DNA from: Dillenia suffruticosa
Taxonomy: Eukaryota > Streptophyta > Magnoliopsida > Dilleniales > Dilleniaceae
Reading direction: 5' to 3'
Length of the DNA: 64,000 bases
Assembly (NCBI GenBank): GCA_033439265.1
Contig: JAVTVX010000035.1
Location: forward strand, 20,858,001 to 20,922,000
Shown: positions 47,516 through 59,324 of the stretch, in pieces
Numbering within the stretch: the stretch's first letter is position 1
How the letters are laid out: each line of letters opens with the position of its first letter
Notes under the pieces: model-generated
Database searches by the model: none
The model's input: the letters and a program-made list of their open reading frames with translations, nothing else
Told to the model about the DNA's origin: nothing
Program-made: the position numbers and the translations under genes

Positions 47516-50500
47516 TCACACTCGGACTGAAACTCGTGTCTTTATTGGTTTGAGCTTCAATCCCATGCTTTCGGGAGATAGAAGCTCCGGAGAGATACAA
47601 GAGGGGCTCAGAGGGCTTCTTGGGCTGTCACTGAAATAGCACGGTCTATACAAGCCGTACCCCATGAGGAAGTACTCCATTGGTATCAACATGGCGTGCA
47701 GTTGCTCCTCTGTCACCATTGATCCACAAGCTTGAACCTGTTGAATCGTACAAGATTATATAGTATATCCTATGAATTTGTTGATGTTTTAAAGATGTTT
47801 ATAGGTGGTGGGACACATGAGACTGCATTTCTTATTAAAAGAAAATGCATTATAAAAGAAGAGAAAATCCACATGTTTAAATATGAACAGGTTAAGAAAT
47901 ATTCATGATTCAAGGACAATACAAGGGAGTTATATGCATGCCATGCAGCCTTGCAGATTCAGCTTTGTTCAACGGTATAAAATTAATGTCCTTTTTTAAC
48001 TTCAAACAGGAATAATAATTGCCCTAACAGCTGCAGCATTATATCCCTCAACTAAGATTGTTAAGAGCAGAGAGAGAAGATACCTCAACTAAGGCACTCT
48101 GTCTTCTGTCCAGTTTCGATGTCATGTGAAGAGCCTCAGTATGGAAAGGAGAGAATTCTCCAACAAATATAAGTGTTCGGCATTTTAGTCTCTTCAATCC
48201 TTCACTAATGTCAGGTCTCCTGCAAGATAGTTCAAACAAACTTCAGTGAGAAAGCTAACATTAATCTATAAGCATAAAATAAGTAATCTCAACCGAAGTA
48301 GTTACCCATTAATTGCCTCCAGAAACCGCATGACATTTACGCTCTGCCTTTCATCAAGTAACTGCAAAAACGAATAGTACATGATTAAACAAGATTTCTT
48401 GGCAACTATCGAGAATTGTAAGAGAAGAAGATTAAAAAATGATGAAAGCTACATACTCTTCTGCATGCTTGAACAATATCAGATTCAGGCACTTCTATAC
48501 TGCCACGAACTTCCTGCAACAGTGCACAACAATTCTATCACCGATTGTCACTAGAAAATATTATGCACAAAGTACAGGAAACAAGATGATGCACAATCAA
48601 AGACAGGTCAAATACCTTGCTGAAATAGCGTTTGAACAAATATTCCTTCACTAAACCACACATGCCATAGTAATACAACAAATTAGACATAAGCTGCAAA
48701 TTTAGGAAAGGAGTTAGTCATATGATCTGTAATAAAAGCTATTCTCCATCATAAAACTAGTGCTTAAGTGGAAACCTTATTACACAACCATTCAGTCCAA
48801 GATGGCGCTTTACATAGAGGGGATACAAGGATCAAACCAAGAACCCTCTCTCTATATTTTACCTTCAAGGAAAACACCAAATCAGTTATGCCAAGAAATC
48901 AAAATATTAAAGAAAAATCAATTTGAATAGAAATTCCAGTATGGCAACTTACAGCAAATAGGCTCAAAATGTAAGCCCCTGCAGTTACACCCATGCACAT
49001 CACTGCACCAAGCCTGAATAGCAGAATTTTGATTTAATGAGAAACAAGAAAAGAGTAGTGGACATTTTTGTGCCATGGCAAAGCAAGCGTGATGCCATTT
49101 GGTATTAAAAGGCAACACACTAGGAAGGGAGAAAAAAAGCTATGCCATGGCTATGTGTGTTTGGAATATTGAGAATAAATTAAAGAGACAACCAGCATAC
49201 ATGGAAACTACAAACAGAAGACAACAAATTCAGAAGTCAAATGATGAGTTTACCCAAAAAAGTTGAGAACCTCAAGAATCTGATCTGCTAAGTCATCAAC
49301 AGATGGAACAGGGTCATCTGGACAAATAGGAGCGGCACCCAACTGCAACTTAGGAGAAAAGAGCCAGGATACCGCGTGAGTCACAGAAACAGTAGGATCA
49401 TAACTTAGTTCACAAATAAAACATCAAAGAAATCAAGAACAAATAATCTGTTAGAATCAGGTCCACAAATGCAGACCTCATGTCCAGGAGGACTGATGTG
49501 ATATATGCAAAAATTGTGGAGAAGTAAAGTAGCTGCCTCGGGACAAGAGAACAATCCTTGGAAACAGGACACATCTGCTCAAAATGCAAAGACAGAGAAC
49601 TATACAAGTTATCATCTTGATTCCATTAATAAATCAAATCTAAAGTAAAGTGTGAGTGATAATTTCTTACGAAACATTACCGTGTTTATCAAATTATTAG
49701 GACTTTAGGATTTGTGAGCCAGATATAAATGGTTAGTCAGTTGTTGTATTCCTCAAAAGTTCTAGCATCATAAGTTACAATAGCCAATATAAGAAGAGTT
49801 GGCAATGGTTGAGTAACTTAAATAGTGTAGGGTGACACTGCAACAAAGGTACTGTCTACCAAGAAGTATATCTAACTAGGTCTCACAGGAAAATGATAAG
49901 TAGGCGAAGACAAATGCCATTCTAGTAGGTTTAGTTCAAAAACAAATACCACTGTCCTCATTTAAACTTCTCTTCTCAGTGAAGGAATAATGTCTAAATG
50001 TCCTCTAATTCTTGCTACATACAAGGGTCCTAAGCAAAATAAAGATTAAAGTAGATGCTAATAAAACTCACATCTAGTAAACAATGGTACACAATTGTCA
50101 TATGATACAAAACATGGTGAATGAAACTGCAGATAATGGAACCTTGACAAACCTAAGAAAGCCCGAAGACAAAGCAATTAAATATAACTTGGTTATACTT
50201 ACAATTTAAAGCTATATCAGGGTAGGTGATTAATGCTGGCTTGTCTTTGTCTCCACAAACAATGACAGATATGGAACCACGACCAGTTTGTATAACATGT
50301 TCCTGATGGAAAAGTTCATGAAATAGTATTAGAACACAATATATTAACCGAATCAACCATGAATAACAGAAGCTAGAAATCCCAAATATTTAATGTATGC
50401 CAAAACATAAATAGGGGTTGAACAGCATAATGAACAAGTTAACATGTAAATCCAGATTGTCATATTATAAACATAAAGAAAATCATTTGTTTGGTAGAAA

Positions 50501-51857
50501 ATCACCATTCTCTAATCCTGGGAATACATCACAGCCATCAAAAAAGTTGGATGAGTCCCTTGTTGCCAGCAAAAACCAATTAAATATAGGAAGACTCTAG
50601 CTTAAACAAAATAACTTTATTCAGAAAAGGAGCTTGCCATGTGCTCAGATCCTTTTTTGAAGAACCCAAACTAACTTAACAAAAATGTTTGTCGAATGAA
50701 TGTAAAGGAGAGTAGTTATTGTTTTCAATCATTTACATCCTGTAGAAGCATTGACAGTTCAAAGGAAAGAAAAAACCAGGGAATCTAACATATTAAAAGA
50801 ATGACATTGACCTTGAAACTGATTGAAAATCGCCACAAGTTCTAAATAGAAAAAGACAAGAGAAACCAACTGCAAAGCCGGTTTGTAAAATAAAGAAGAA
50901 CGAGAGCAAGTAGAGGAATCTAAGCTTTTCTTCAAATTTACTGAAAACATTTTGCGGATAGAAGGCAGATAAGGATTCACCAAAAGACTTACATTTTTTA
51001 AATGACACTAAACAAGAAGGAAAATATCTTAAGAAAGCCCTAGATAAAAATAAAGAAATAAGATTAAAAATCAAAAGGGATAGGAACTAATAAATTGAAA
51101 AGGAACAATTCCCATCGATCATAAGAAACCCCAGAAAACCTAACCGTGAATTCAATCCAATCTATGAACAATTATGAGCTTTACCCAAATGATCCAACAT
51201 CAAAATAAAAAAAAATAAAAAAAAAAAAACACAAAAATTTGAGAATTCTTACTTTGGACATCCTGAAAAATACCTTCTAACCGCATAGTTCTGGATAAGG
51301 TTTAGTATGGCATACTTTAAATGACTTAGACCTAACACCCAATTGAACAAACACCAACCTTCTGGAAAATAGAGCCCATAGAGCTAAAACAGGCTTCAGC
51401 AAACATTTAGCCAAACAAAAATAAAAAGACAAACCCTAATTCCTATAAAAAAAAGTGAATTTACGGAAAACTTAAAAATACAAAAAAAAATCAATAAATT
51501 AAAGCAAAACCGAGATGAAATTCTTAGCACATAAAAAAAATGACAAACCCTAAACCCCCAAAACAGGGATTTTAGGTTAGAAAAATAAAAATGTGAAACG
51601 GGGGAGACAGAAAAATTAGAAAATGAGTAAATTTAAGCAAAACTCACATGAAATTTTAACTCAATAAATACAAAAGACAAACCTTAACCCCTCCAAACAA
51701 AAATTTAAAATGTGGGTAAGATGAAAAATTACAAAATTAAACAAAACCCAGATGAAGTTAAATAGCATTTCATTGGGCAATTGAAGAAATTTAATACCTT
51801 TCCACCTAGAGCAATGGTCTCCATGTCGATAGAAACCGAATCATGCGACTCTCCCAT
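47516..51857 (-). CDS. NDL: NDR-like protein, N-MYC downregulated-like (NDL)
   Basis: Eleven exons, 51798-51857, 50203-50302, 49477-49574, 49254-49342, 48953-49013, 48776-48862, 48616-48693, 48457-48513, 48306-48361, 48084-48219 and 47516-47737, give 347 residues in frame. The start [20 protein letters not shown] leads into [20 protein letters not shown] and [14 protein letters not shown]. Next come [34 protein letters not shown] and [16 protein letters not shown] (nucleophile-elbow-like region lacking a Ser nucleophile, as in the NDR family). [19 protein letters not shown] and [16 protein letters not shown] follow. NDL proteins are non-enzymatic alpha/beta-hydrolase-fold partners of the heterotrimeric G-protein beta-gamma dimer and affect auxin transport. 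Length and domains are complete. A long first intron (about 1.5 kb) and a CT-rich leader precede the main body. Confidence 0.95.
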
Positions 51858-51884
51858 GGCCGCGGCTCTCTCCCTCTCCCTAAA

Positions 51885-52022
51885 CCTTTCTCTCCTCGCT
51901 CTCTCTATCTCTCTCTCTCTTTCTTAGAGAAAGAAATAGACTGCAAGCTTAGCAAAATACCATCCACCGACGATCTCTCTCTCTCTTTCTCACACTCTCT
52001 CTCAAACTAGAATTGAGAGAGA
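51885..52022 (-). promoter_or_regulatory. GA/CT-rich leader and promoter region of NDL
   Basis: Clusters of CTCTCTCTC alternate with unique sequence immediately upstream of the NDL ATG. Such tracts are common in plant 5' UTRs and may bind GAGA-binding (BBR/BPC) proteins; that role is inference. Confidence 0.5.
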
Positions 52023-55000
52023 AAGAGATGGCAAATCAAGCGTGCGGGGCCGTACGAAAATGACCAGAGAGGATGGCAAAAGTTTTTAACTATAGGTAAC
52101 AGCCGACAGATTGGCTTTTGATTTTTCTCATCCACTTTTCCCCCCGCAATCAACCAAAAACAAAAACAATAAACAATAAAATCCAGCTTTTGTTTCTTCG
52201 CAGTGATGTAATCGTGGCTCCGTGGCAACGTCGCATTGCTTTTGAAAATTACACCATTTCTGTGATAAATTACCTAAATTAGCCTTGTGAGCTGTTACTG
52301 TTAAAATTGTTGTCGACTTAACAGAATGGGTAAGAAAGAGAGAGAGAGAGAGAGAGATGCTTGTATTTTTTGAATTTTGTCTTTGGAATTTTTTTGACCA
52401 GAATTGATGTAATGGTCCATATAAATAAATCTGGTGGGACTTTCATGAAAGTATTAAACAATTTCTCAAATCTAATATTGTTTTCCACTGTCTTTTGTCT
52501 TTTCTCTTGAACGGGTCACCATGGATGTGATTATCAACCTTATCAAAGTTACTCAAATTTTGATTTGATTTTTTCTTTATTTTAATATTTTGACTAAAAT
52601 ATTGATAAATTAGGGAAAAAATGAGAGAAAAGGAAATTAAAATACTTTACCCATGTTCGGAGTGAAATCATTTTTATTTTAGTTTAAAAAAGTGCTCCAA
52701 TAAAAAAATAAAATATTTTGCATTTTTGAATGTTTTAGTATTTGATGCCACGTTCGGTTCATGAACCTGTGCGAGTAAACCGGCGTCTCTTGGATTGGCA
52801 TTGTTTGACCGGTGGAGTTGTGCTACGGTGTCCTCCAACTCCAGGGCCATCTGGAAGAAGCATGGAATATAGCAGTGAGGAAACAGAGAGGAAGAGAGAG
52901 AATTTTAGAATTTCAAGATTACGGGTCTTAATAATTTAGAGTCGAGACGTGCCATTGGGATTGGTCGGATATAAATATAAACACGAGCCAAGAACCATAC
53001 TCGTAACACAGGACTGTAACTCTTAATTATAAATTTGAAATTTGAATTATGAAATAAAAAAATAAGATTTAAAAAAATCAATTGCTTAATAAATCATATA
53101 ATATTTAAATTGAATTAATTAAATAAAATTTAAATATAAATTTATAATAACACTCTGTTTACAACAAAATAAATAAATAAATAGAAAACTAAAAAAGGGC
53201 CTCGACAAGAATTAGCAACATAGTTGTTTAATGTATTTTAAATTAAAGGTGATTAATTTGTATACTAATTTTTTTCTTCTTTCTTTTTTTGATTTGCAAT
53301 TAGAATTAGATACTCAAATATGGGATACCATTCATCAATAATTTATTTATTCATTTTTCATTCCATGTAGAAATAATCGGTGGTCCTTATTTATTTATTT
53401 TGGGTTCAAATAATAAACTTTTTTGTTTGATATAAATGAATATCAACCAACATTTATCGATGTATTTGTTGGCGTAGATGAGATGAATACTTTTATCTCT
53501 TAATTAGGTCGGGAGTTCGACTTACCATTGACATGAAAAAAATAATATTGGGAGACTCGTCTCCTACAAAATGAGATCTGTAAAAATCGATACAGATTAG
53601 TAGGAACAAAACTTTAAATATTAGGTCGTGATCAAATCATGATAAAATATATATATATATATATATATAAATGAATATCAACTTTCCTTCTTTCGACACA
53701 AATGTATTTACGTAACCATTGAACAGGACACCCCCAATAGTGTAGTGACCTTTTTCTAGAAAATCTTTAATCCCCTGTTGTCGTCATTGATTAAACACTT
53801 CTATTGGAAACGTGATTCTTGAAATGTATGAAAATCTTCTCTCGCAAAGAACAAAACAAGGCCAAAAAACTGGGGAAAAAAAAAAGCTATTAAAAGTCAA
53901 ATCTCAACGGGGGTTCTTCTTCTTCCAAAAGTACCTATTTTGAGGGGTAAACGAAAGTTGACCCGCAAGATGCATTTCTACCTTCAACTTTTGTTTTCTT
54001 TTTTGAGATCAAAGGGAAGAATAAAACAAGGGGAAGTATGTGAGTATGAATTTTCCATGTCTGCATTGGCTGTTTTGCTGGGAATTCTGATTTGCCATGG
54101 ACCAACCAAAATTGACCAGGTTGCTTCGAGTTTGAGCCAACACCAATGAGCCGATTAAATCCCTAAGTAAGCCATTTGGAGGCCCTGAAATCTTTCTTTT
54201 CGGATGATGATGGCAGAAAGATGTAAACTATCTAACAACCATCAGAATAAAACAAACATGTCACAAAACAGCTTGAGGGGAACCATCCCGAGAGGGGTTT
54301 TATTTATTTATTGTTATGAGTTAATCTCTTTTTTTCTTTTTTTCTTTTTTTAATGGATTGCGACTTAGGTTTAAGAGAATTATGAGTTGTTTATTTGTAA
54401 TTAAATTTTGGGATTTATCTAGTGATGCGGGTCAAGATTGAGATTATAATCAATATTTTCTTGTGTTTGTGTTTGATAAAATTATTCAATTTAAATACAA
54501 AAATTAAATACAAATGTATATAATAAATAGTTTTAAATACTTTAGGTTGGAATTTTGATTGGGCTATAATTTTAAATGCCTTAAAGTGGGTAGGAGATGG
54601 AATGACTCACACGAATTGAAGAAGGGCGAGCACTTGGTGCAGTCGATGGTCTCTCACAAAGCCATTTCCGACCGGAGGCTTGTTGCCCTAATCTAATCAC
54701 TAAATGCAACTGGACTCTTTTCCGGTGGAATGGCTTACTGATCTTGGTTAGAAGATGAAACTTTACATGCATGTAGGCAAACCAGACGGTTGTTGGCAGA
54801 AGTGATTAGATTTAAACTAAGAAGCATGACCATTCCTAGCTCAGACAAAGCATCAAAAAGAATTTAAATTTGTAAGCAAAATAGAAGTAAAATAACATTG
54901 TTAATAATAAATAGAATAAAACCAAATTCTATCATCTTGTTCTCATACATGACTCCTTGTACATGCTGCTACAACTCGATTTGCAAAATTTTCCAGACAA

Positions 55001-55233
55001 GAATAACATAGTCGATCTAGTTAATTATCACTATAGTTTCAACTCAGACTGCTTTTGTAGGCTGCAAATTAGCAAAGAACTACTTTGGTCAACATCAAAA
55101 TCCACCTCATCCTTGTACATATCTGTGGCAATTGAATGCACGGAAATTTCAGTAAACAGCTGGATTGCAAGCTGGTACTGGATTGCAGTTGGAGATGAAA
55201 CAGGTTGCAATACCTTCTGCTTACCGAGGGTTA
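52023..55233. other. Intergenic, no gene seen; contains one SINE
   Basis: AT-rich DNA between divergent neighbours, with a GA tract at 52336-52358. The frame at 52742-52939 is short and has no recognisable domain. A family A SINE lies at 53448-53663. Confidence 0.5.
53448..53663 (+). mobile_element. SINE (family A), plus orientation, perfect 17-bp target duplication
   Basis: Head TTGGCGTAGATGAGATGAAT (A box), then TCGGGAGTTCGACTTACC (B box), then GGGAGACTCGTCTCC and the family 3' tail (ACTTTAAATATTAGGTCGTG), followed by a TA-rich end. The flanks TATAAATGAATATCAAC at 53431-53447 and 53664-53680 are identical. Together these define the full length of the family (about 215 bases) and its orientation. 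Confidence 0.92.
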
Positions 55234-57499
55234 TTAATTCCTTGCATCCATATCTTCATCGGAGGATGGATTCTCAACATCACTTTCACTACTAGAGCCA
55301 TCAACAGCCAACACTGAATTCTCTCTTTCTGCATTAGCATTTTCAGAGAGATCATACTTAGCAAACTTAATCCTTTTCATTTTCTCAGAACTTTTCCCTT
55401 CTCTGCGTTTTCTGGTCAGACTGTTTTCCGTGGAACTCATAGTTCGTGCAGCGGTTATAAATGCATTACTCATTGAATCATCCACATTTTCTACTTCTTC
55501 GATCTCCTTTTCTTCCTCCATGTCATCTTCACTCTTGTCCTTCTCTTCTCCCTTGTTGTCTATGAAGAAGAGGAGATCAGCATCCAGTTGTTTGCCATCT
55601 ACCACATCAACTGATCGCTCATTGTCTCCACTTGAGCTATCCCATAATATGTTTTTGCGGTAATTTGAGATAACTTCAAATACTTTTATGCCTCGATCCT
55701 CAATGTTTAGAACCCAATCTAGAGAAATAAAGACAGTAGTCAAGACAAAGAAATCACTTAAGTTGTAAAATGCAGATCAAAATTCAAGTACAGAGATGGG
55801 AGTAATCAATATCACCTACCTAGAAAAGCTCTAGGTGACAATCCTTCTGGTCTGTCCCTTTTCCCCTCCATACCTATATGACCGCTGATCAAATCAATGA
55901 TTTGGGAAGATAGAGAAGAACTAGAGAAAGCGTTTGTATAGGATATAGCCCTCTTCTGATCCCCATCCTTCCTGCAGGTAATACAAAATGAGATTCTGAA
56001 ACCAGTAGGTATGATTTAAATGTTTCTATTCATTTTTCTTCACCTGAATAATTCTATTGCATTGTTTGTGACAATCAATCTTGCCATGGCAATCGTTTTC
56101 ATGAGCCCCACAGATTGCTGGAGTAGTCTACTCGTCTCAAGGAAAGAATATTCAACCATTATCACAACATCAAACAGAACTTTCCTCAGCAAGACCTCTT
56201 CGTTAGAACTCTGCATTGGCACGCATTTTATACAAGTCAACTTACTGTTACTTTTTACAATCAACATATCTTTCAAATGCTTACTTCCCACAATGATAAT
56301 TAAACCAATTCCCAGAGTGTCCATAATTACCCATATCATTAAGTACTCAATTCAGTAAACAAATAAATCGATGACCCGTGAATCCATCATTTTCATGTTT
56401 TAAGGAAAACATGCAACAAGTTTGCAAATAAAAAGGAATTATTAGGAACCAAACCTAACACGTCACATTTAAACCAGGAAGAGACCCTAGAAATACTACT
56501 AGATTCCTTGAAATTGTAACATCATAACTAAGATAATGCAACAAGAAATAAATTCTCTGGCGCTGCCATACTCACCAATAGGGAACTCACAGGCAACACT
56601 GGCTCCAGCATTATCTTCAAAAGGGTTCCTGCTCATTAAAAGACAAAATTAGAACAACTAAAACCAAATTGAAGCCCAAAACCATATTGTATCCTAACCA
56701 TTAAAATCTACAAAATGCACAAGAAAGCATTTGAATACTAACCAAACATGTATGAATTCTGAAACCCACTTATGGAGCCAACTGCCCAAACCTTCAAATC
56801 TTTCTCCAACCCTGGGTTCTGTGGTCTGCCACTGCAGTTCAAGCACAATCTCAACAAAAACACTTCCACCATAACAACCCCAGCAAAATCACCTAAATTA
56901 CAGCCCTCTCGACACAATCCTCTACATATCTCATCACTGGATAGCGGAAAGAACTCTCTTAAGCTCTCACCCTCCTCATAATCACCATCAATCCAAGCAG
57001 AAATCAAATCTTTCCAGAACACATTCAAGCCAACACATTCACTTTCCTCACTTGAGTCCTTCAGAGAAGTACAACAGACACTAAAATAACCTAAAATTGA
57101 ATCGACCAATGATTTCACATCTCTCAACAAGTTCTTGTCTTTCCTATCGGACAACTCACTCTTCAACACATCAGCAAGCAGATTATAAGTACCAAAAACA
57201 ACAGGAGAGACTAAAGCTATGGATTTCAAACCGCTAGAAGAAGCGGAACATGAAACAATCAAATCAAACAGTTCTTTCAGGCCACGAAATCGCTTCAAAT
57301 TCTCGCCTTCTTTGAAATCGCGATCGCGCAAGGCCGCTGCGGTGTAAAACCAGATTGAGTCAAGTGAAGGGTCGATCTTAGCTCGCATTGATCGGCTATA
57401 TTTATCAACCAAACCAGAGTTCACCAATTTCTTCGCCGATTGGTTTAAAGCGATTGAAGAATCGGAAGATTCTGACGAATTGATGACTTCGATGTCCAT
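55234..57499 (-). CDS. Plant protein of unknown function with acidic C-terminus
   Basis: Five exons, 56743-57499, 56576-56628, 56044-56210, 55820-55971 and 55234-55718, give 537 residues in frame. I do not recognise a named family with certainty. The first 350 residues look helical and leucine-rich (KELFDLIVSCSASSSG, LLRDVKSLVDSILGYF, VLLRKVLFDVVIMVEYSFLE), like an alpha-solenoid fold. From about residue 430 the chain is highly acidic (EDDMEEEKEIEEVENVDD). A basic stretch (TRKRREGKSSEKMKRIK) that could be a nuclear localisation signal follows, and the end is DEDMDARN. Nuclear location is inferred from this. The downstream end of the gene is the stop at 55234-55236. No lesions were seen. Confidence 0.85.
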
Positions 57500-58226
57500 G
57501 AGGAGAGCGAAGATTTGCGAATGTAAACCCTAAACCTAATTTCCGGGGTTTAGGGTTTTCAGGAGGAGGAGGAGAATTAAAGTGTTTGCGCCCTCATCAT
57601 TGTTCGTGTAGTCCCGGCGCCGCGTATATTTCCAAACACGGGGAAATTCGCAACGCGCGCGTGGAGGATCTTATCAACCAATCAAATTGATCGAATCACG
57701 TCAAATGACACGACGTCGTTTTTCTGGAAAATTTGATGTGCCCAGGATACCAAGTTAACAGGAAAGCCATGTTATAACCGTACCCTTCATTCAAATGATT
57801 GGAATGCAAAATATTTTACAACCGCAGAAAAATAATTCATGTATTTTAATCATACTAAACAATATCTCATCTTTGACCGATAAAATCCGAATCTCTAATG
57901 GGAGCAGAGCTTATCATTGTTTCATTGGTTAGATATGCAATTGTCGTGACCATCAAGAAGGTTTATTTCACACCTACAATTTCCATGAAATGATTCAAAA
58001 GTTTTGTCGGATTCATGTACGAAAATATACCAACTTTTTTTTTAATAATCTCGAGAATAAAATAATTCAAAAAATAACTTATCTTTATTGAGAGTTGAAC
58101 TCGCGATACCACGTGACAGTACGCGCGTTGGATGAATGTCACGTGTCATATCTCGAAAACTCGACAAGCTGCAGCCCATGATGCCCCCCCGTTCGCTCCA
58201 TCTGCCGCCCGCGGTAATCCTCTCTC
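57500..58226. promoter_or_regulatory. 5' flank of the unknown gene, with paired G-box palindrome
   Basis: 57500-57660 is GC-richer (GGCGCCGCG, CGCGCGCG) and probably holds the promoter of the gene at 55234-57499. At 58110-58118 CACGTGACA faces its inverted copy TGTCACGTG at 58137-58145, each containing a CACGTG G-box core. AACTCGCGATA at 58096-58106 recurs beside the hairpin at 58617-58627. Confidence 0.5.
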
Positions 58227-58571
58227 CTCCCTCACCCACCCACGACTCTCTCTCTCTCTCCCTCCCCCGCCCGCGACTCTGCTCGGCTCCCCCTCCCTCC
58301 CCCCTCCCCCCTCCCCCCTCCCCCGTTCCTCCCCTCTTTCTCTCTCTCTCTCTCCCTCCCCCTTCCGCCCACCCCCCGCCACCCTCCCCTCTTTCTCTCT
58401 CTCCCTCCTCCCTCCTCCCTCCGCATCCTGTCGCGCTCCTCCCCTCTCTCTCCTTCCCCCTCCACCCCCGCCGTGCTCCTCCCCTCTTTCTCTCTCTCCC
58501 TCTCCCCTCCGCCCTCCCGCCACGCTCCTCCCTTTACTCTCTTCCTCCCCTTGTGGACTCCTCTCTCTCTT
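58227..58571. repeat. 345-bp C/T-only-biased tract
   Basis: The plus strand is almost all C and T with occasional G and A. It consists of runs like CTCCCCCCTCCCCCC and (CT)n. Pro/Ser/Leu-rich frames on the plus strand (58132-58645) and Gly/Glu/Arg-rich frames on the minus strand are by-products of this composition, open in several frames at once. Confidence 0.9.
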
Positions 58572-58580
58572 GGACTATGT

Positions 58581-58624
58581 CGCGGGTTGAAGAAGCGACA
58601 CATCTGTCGCCTCTTCAACTCGCG
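58581..58624. repeat. 20-bp inverted repeat (hairpin) at the end of the pyrimidine tract
   Basis: CGCGGGTTGAAGAAGCGACA (58581-58600), a CATC loop, then TGTCGCCTCTTCAACTCGCG (58605-58624). The arms pair at 18 of 20 positions. Confidence 0.9.
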
Positions 58625-59324
58625 ATATATGTGAGTCATAAATAAAAATATTTTTTCGTCTAGATTATTTTATTATTTTTTAGGTTAAATTGATACAAAA
58701 CTTGATTTGATGGATAGCAAAGCCATGGATTAAAAAAGAGAGCCTCATTTGAAATTTCTTTAAATATATAAAAAGAGTTGTAGCCAATTAGCTACAGGTT
58801 AATAACCACAATTTCTTTTTCTTATAAAAATTTTGATTTTGGAACTTTTTATAAAAAATTTAAATAAACAGGATCTCATAATTTTGGATTTGTTCGAGTA
58901 ATCCCAAAATAAAATAAAAATAAAAATCCACCCCTCCACAAATCTCTTTGTAGAAATTTAGGACAATCCATTTCAAAGGATTTCATACAATCATAAAAAT
59001 TACTTTATAAAAATTGAAGAAGGAGAATATGTCAGGAGCCTGTCCAAACCCCACCTCCCAATGGGCTGGACAAAGTCCGATGTTTTCCAGGTCAAGCCCT
59101 AGCCCGAAATTTCATCACGCCCACCTGGTCGGTCTCACACACTTGGCTTAATTGACGACTCTCGACCTCAATTCTGTCTCTAGAAGCACGAGCACTAGGC
59201 ACCTCAGGAGCTACAGAGGTGACATCAATCATTATATTAGTTACCTCCCTTTTTTCTTCATCCGAAATTTGAGGGTATTTTGATTGAGAAAGCAAAGAAT
59301 TTTGGTGGAGTTGTTTTGTTTTTA

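Noticed and set aside
54957..56358. Plus-strand frames (112 residues each)
   Set aside because: Antisense to the spliced gene at 55234-57499 or AT-rich flank, with no domain.
58132..58645. Long overlapping frames on both strands (Pro/Ser/Leu-rich plus, Gly/Glu/Arg-rich minus)
   Set aside because: They arise from the C/T-only tract, which is open in several frames at once, and show no domain or codon bias.
59280..59324. Earlier start for the PPR protein at 59280
   Set aside because: The codon is TTG; the first in-frame ATG is 59325.
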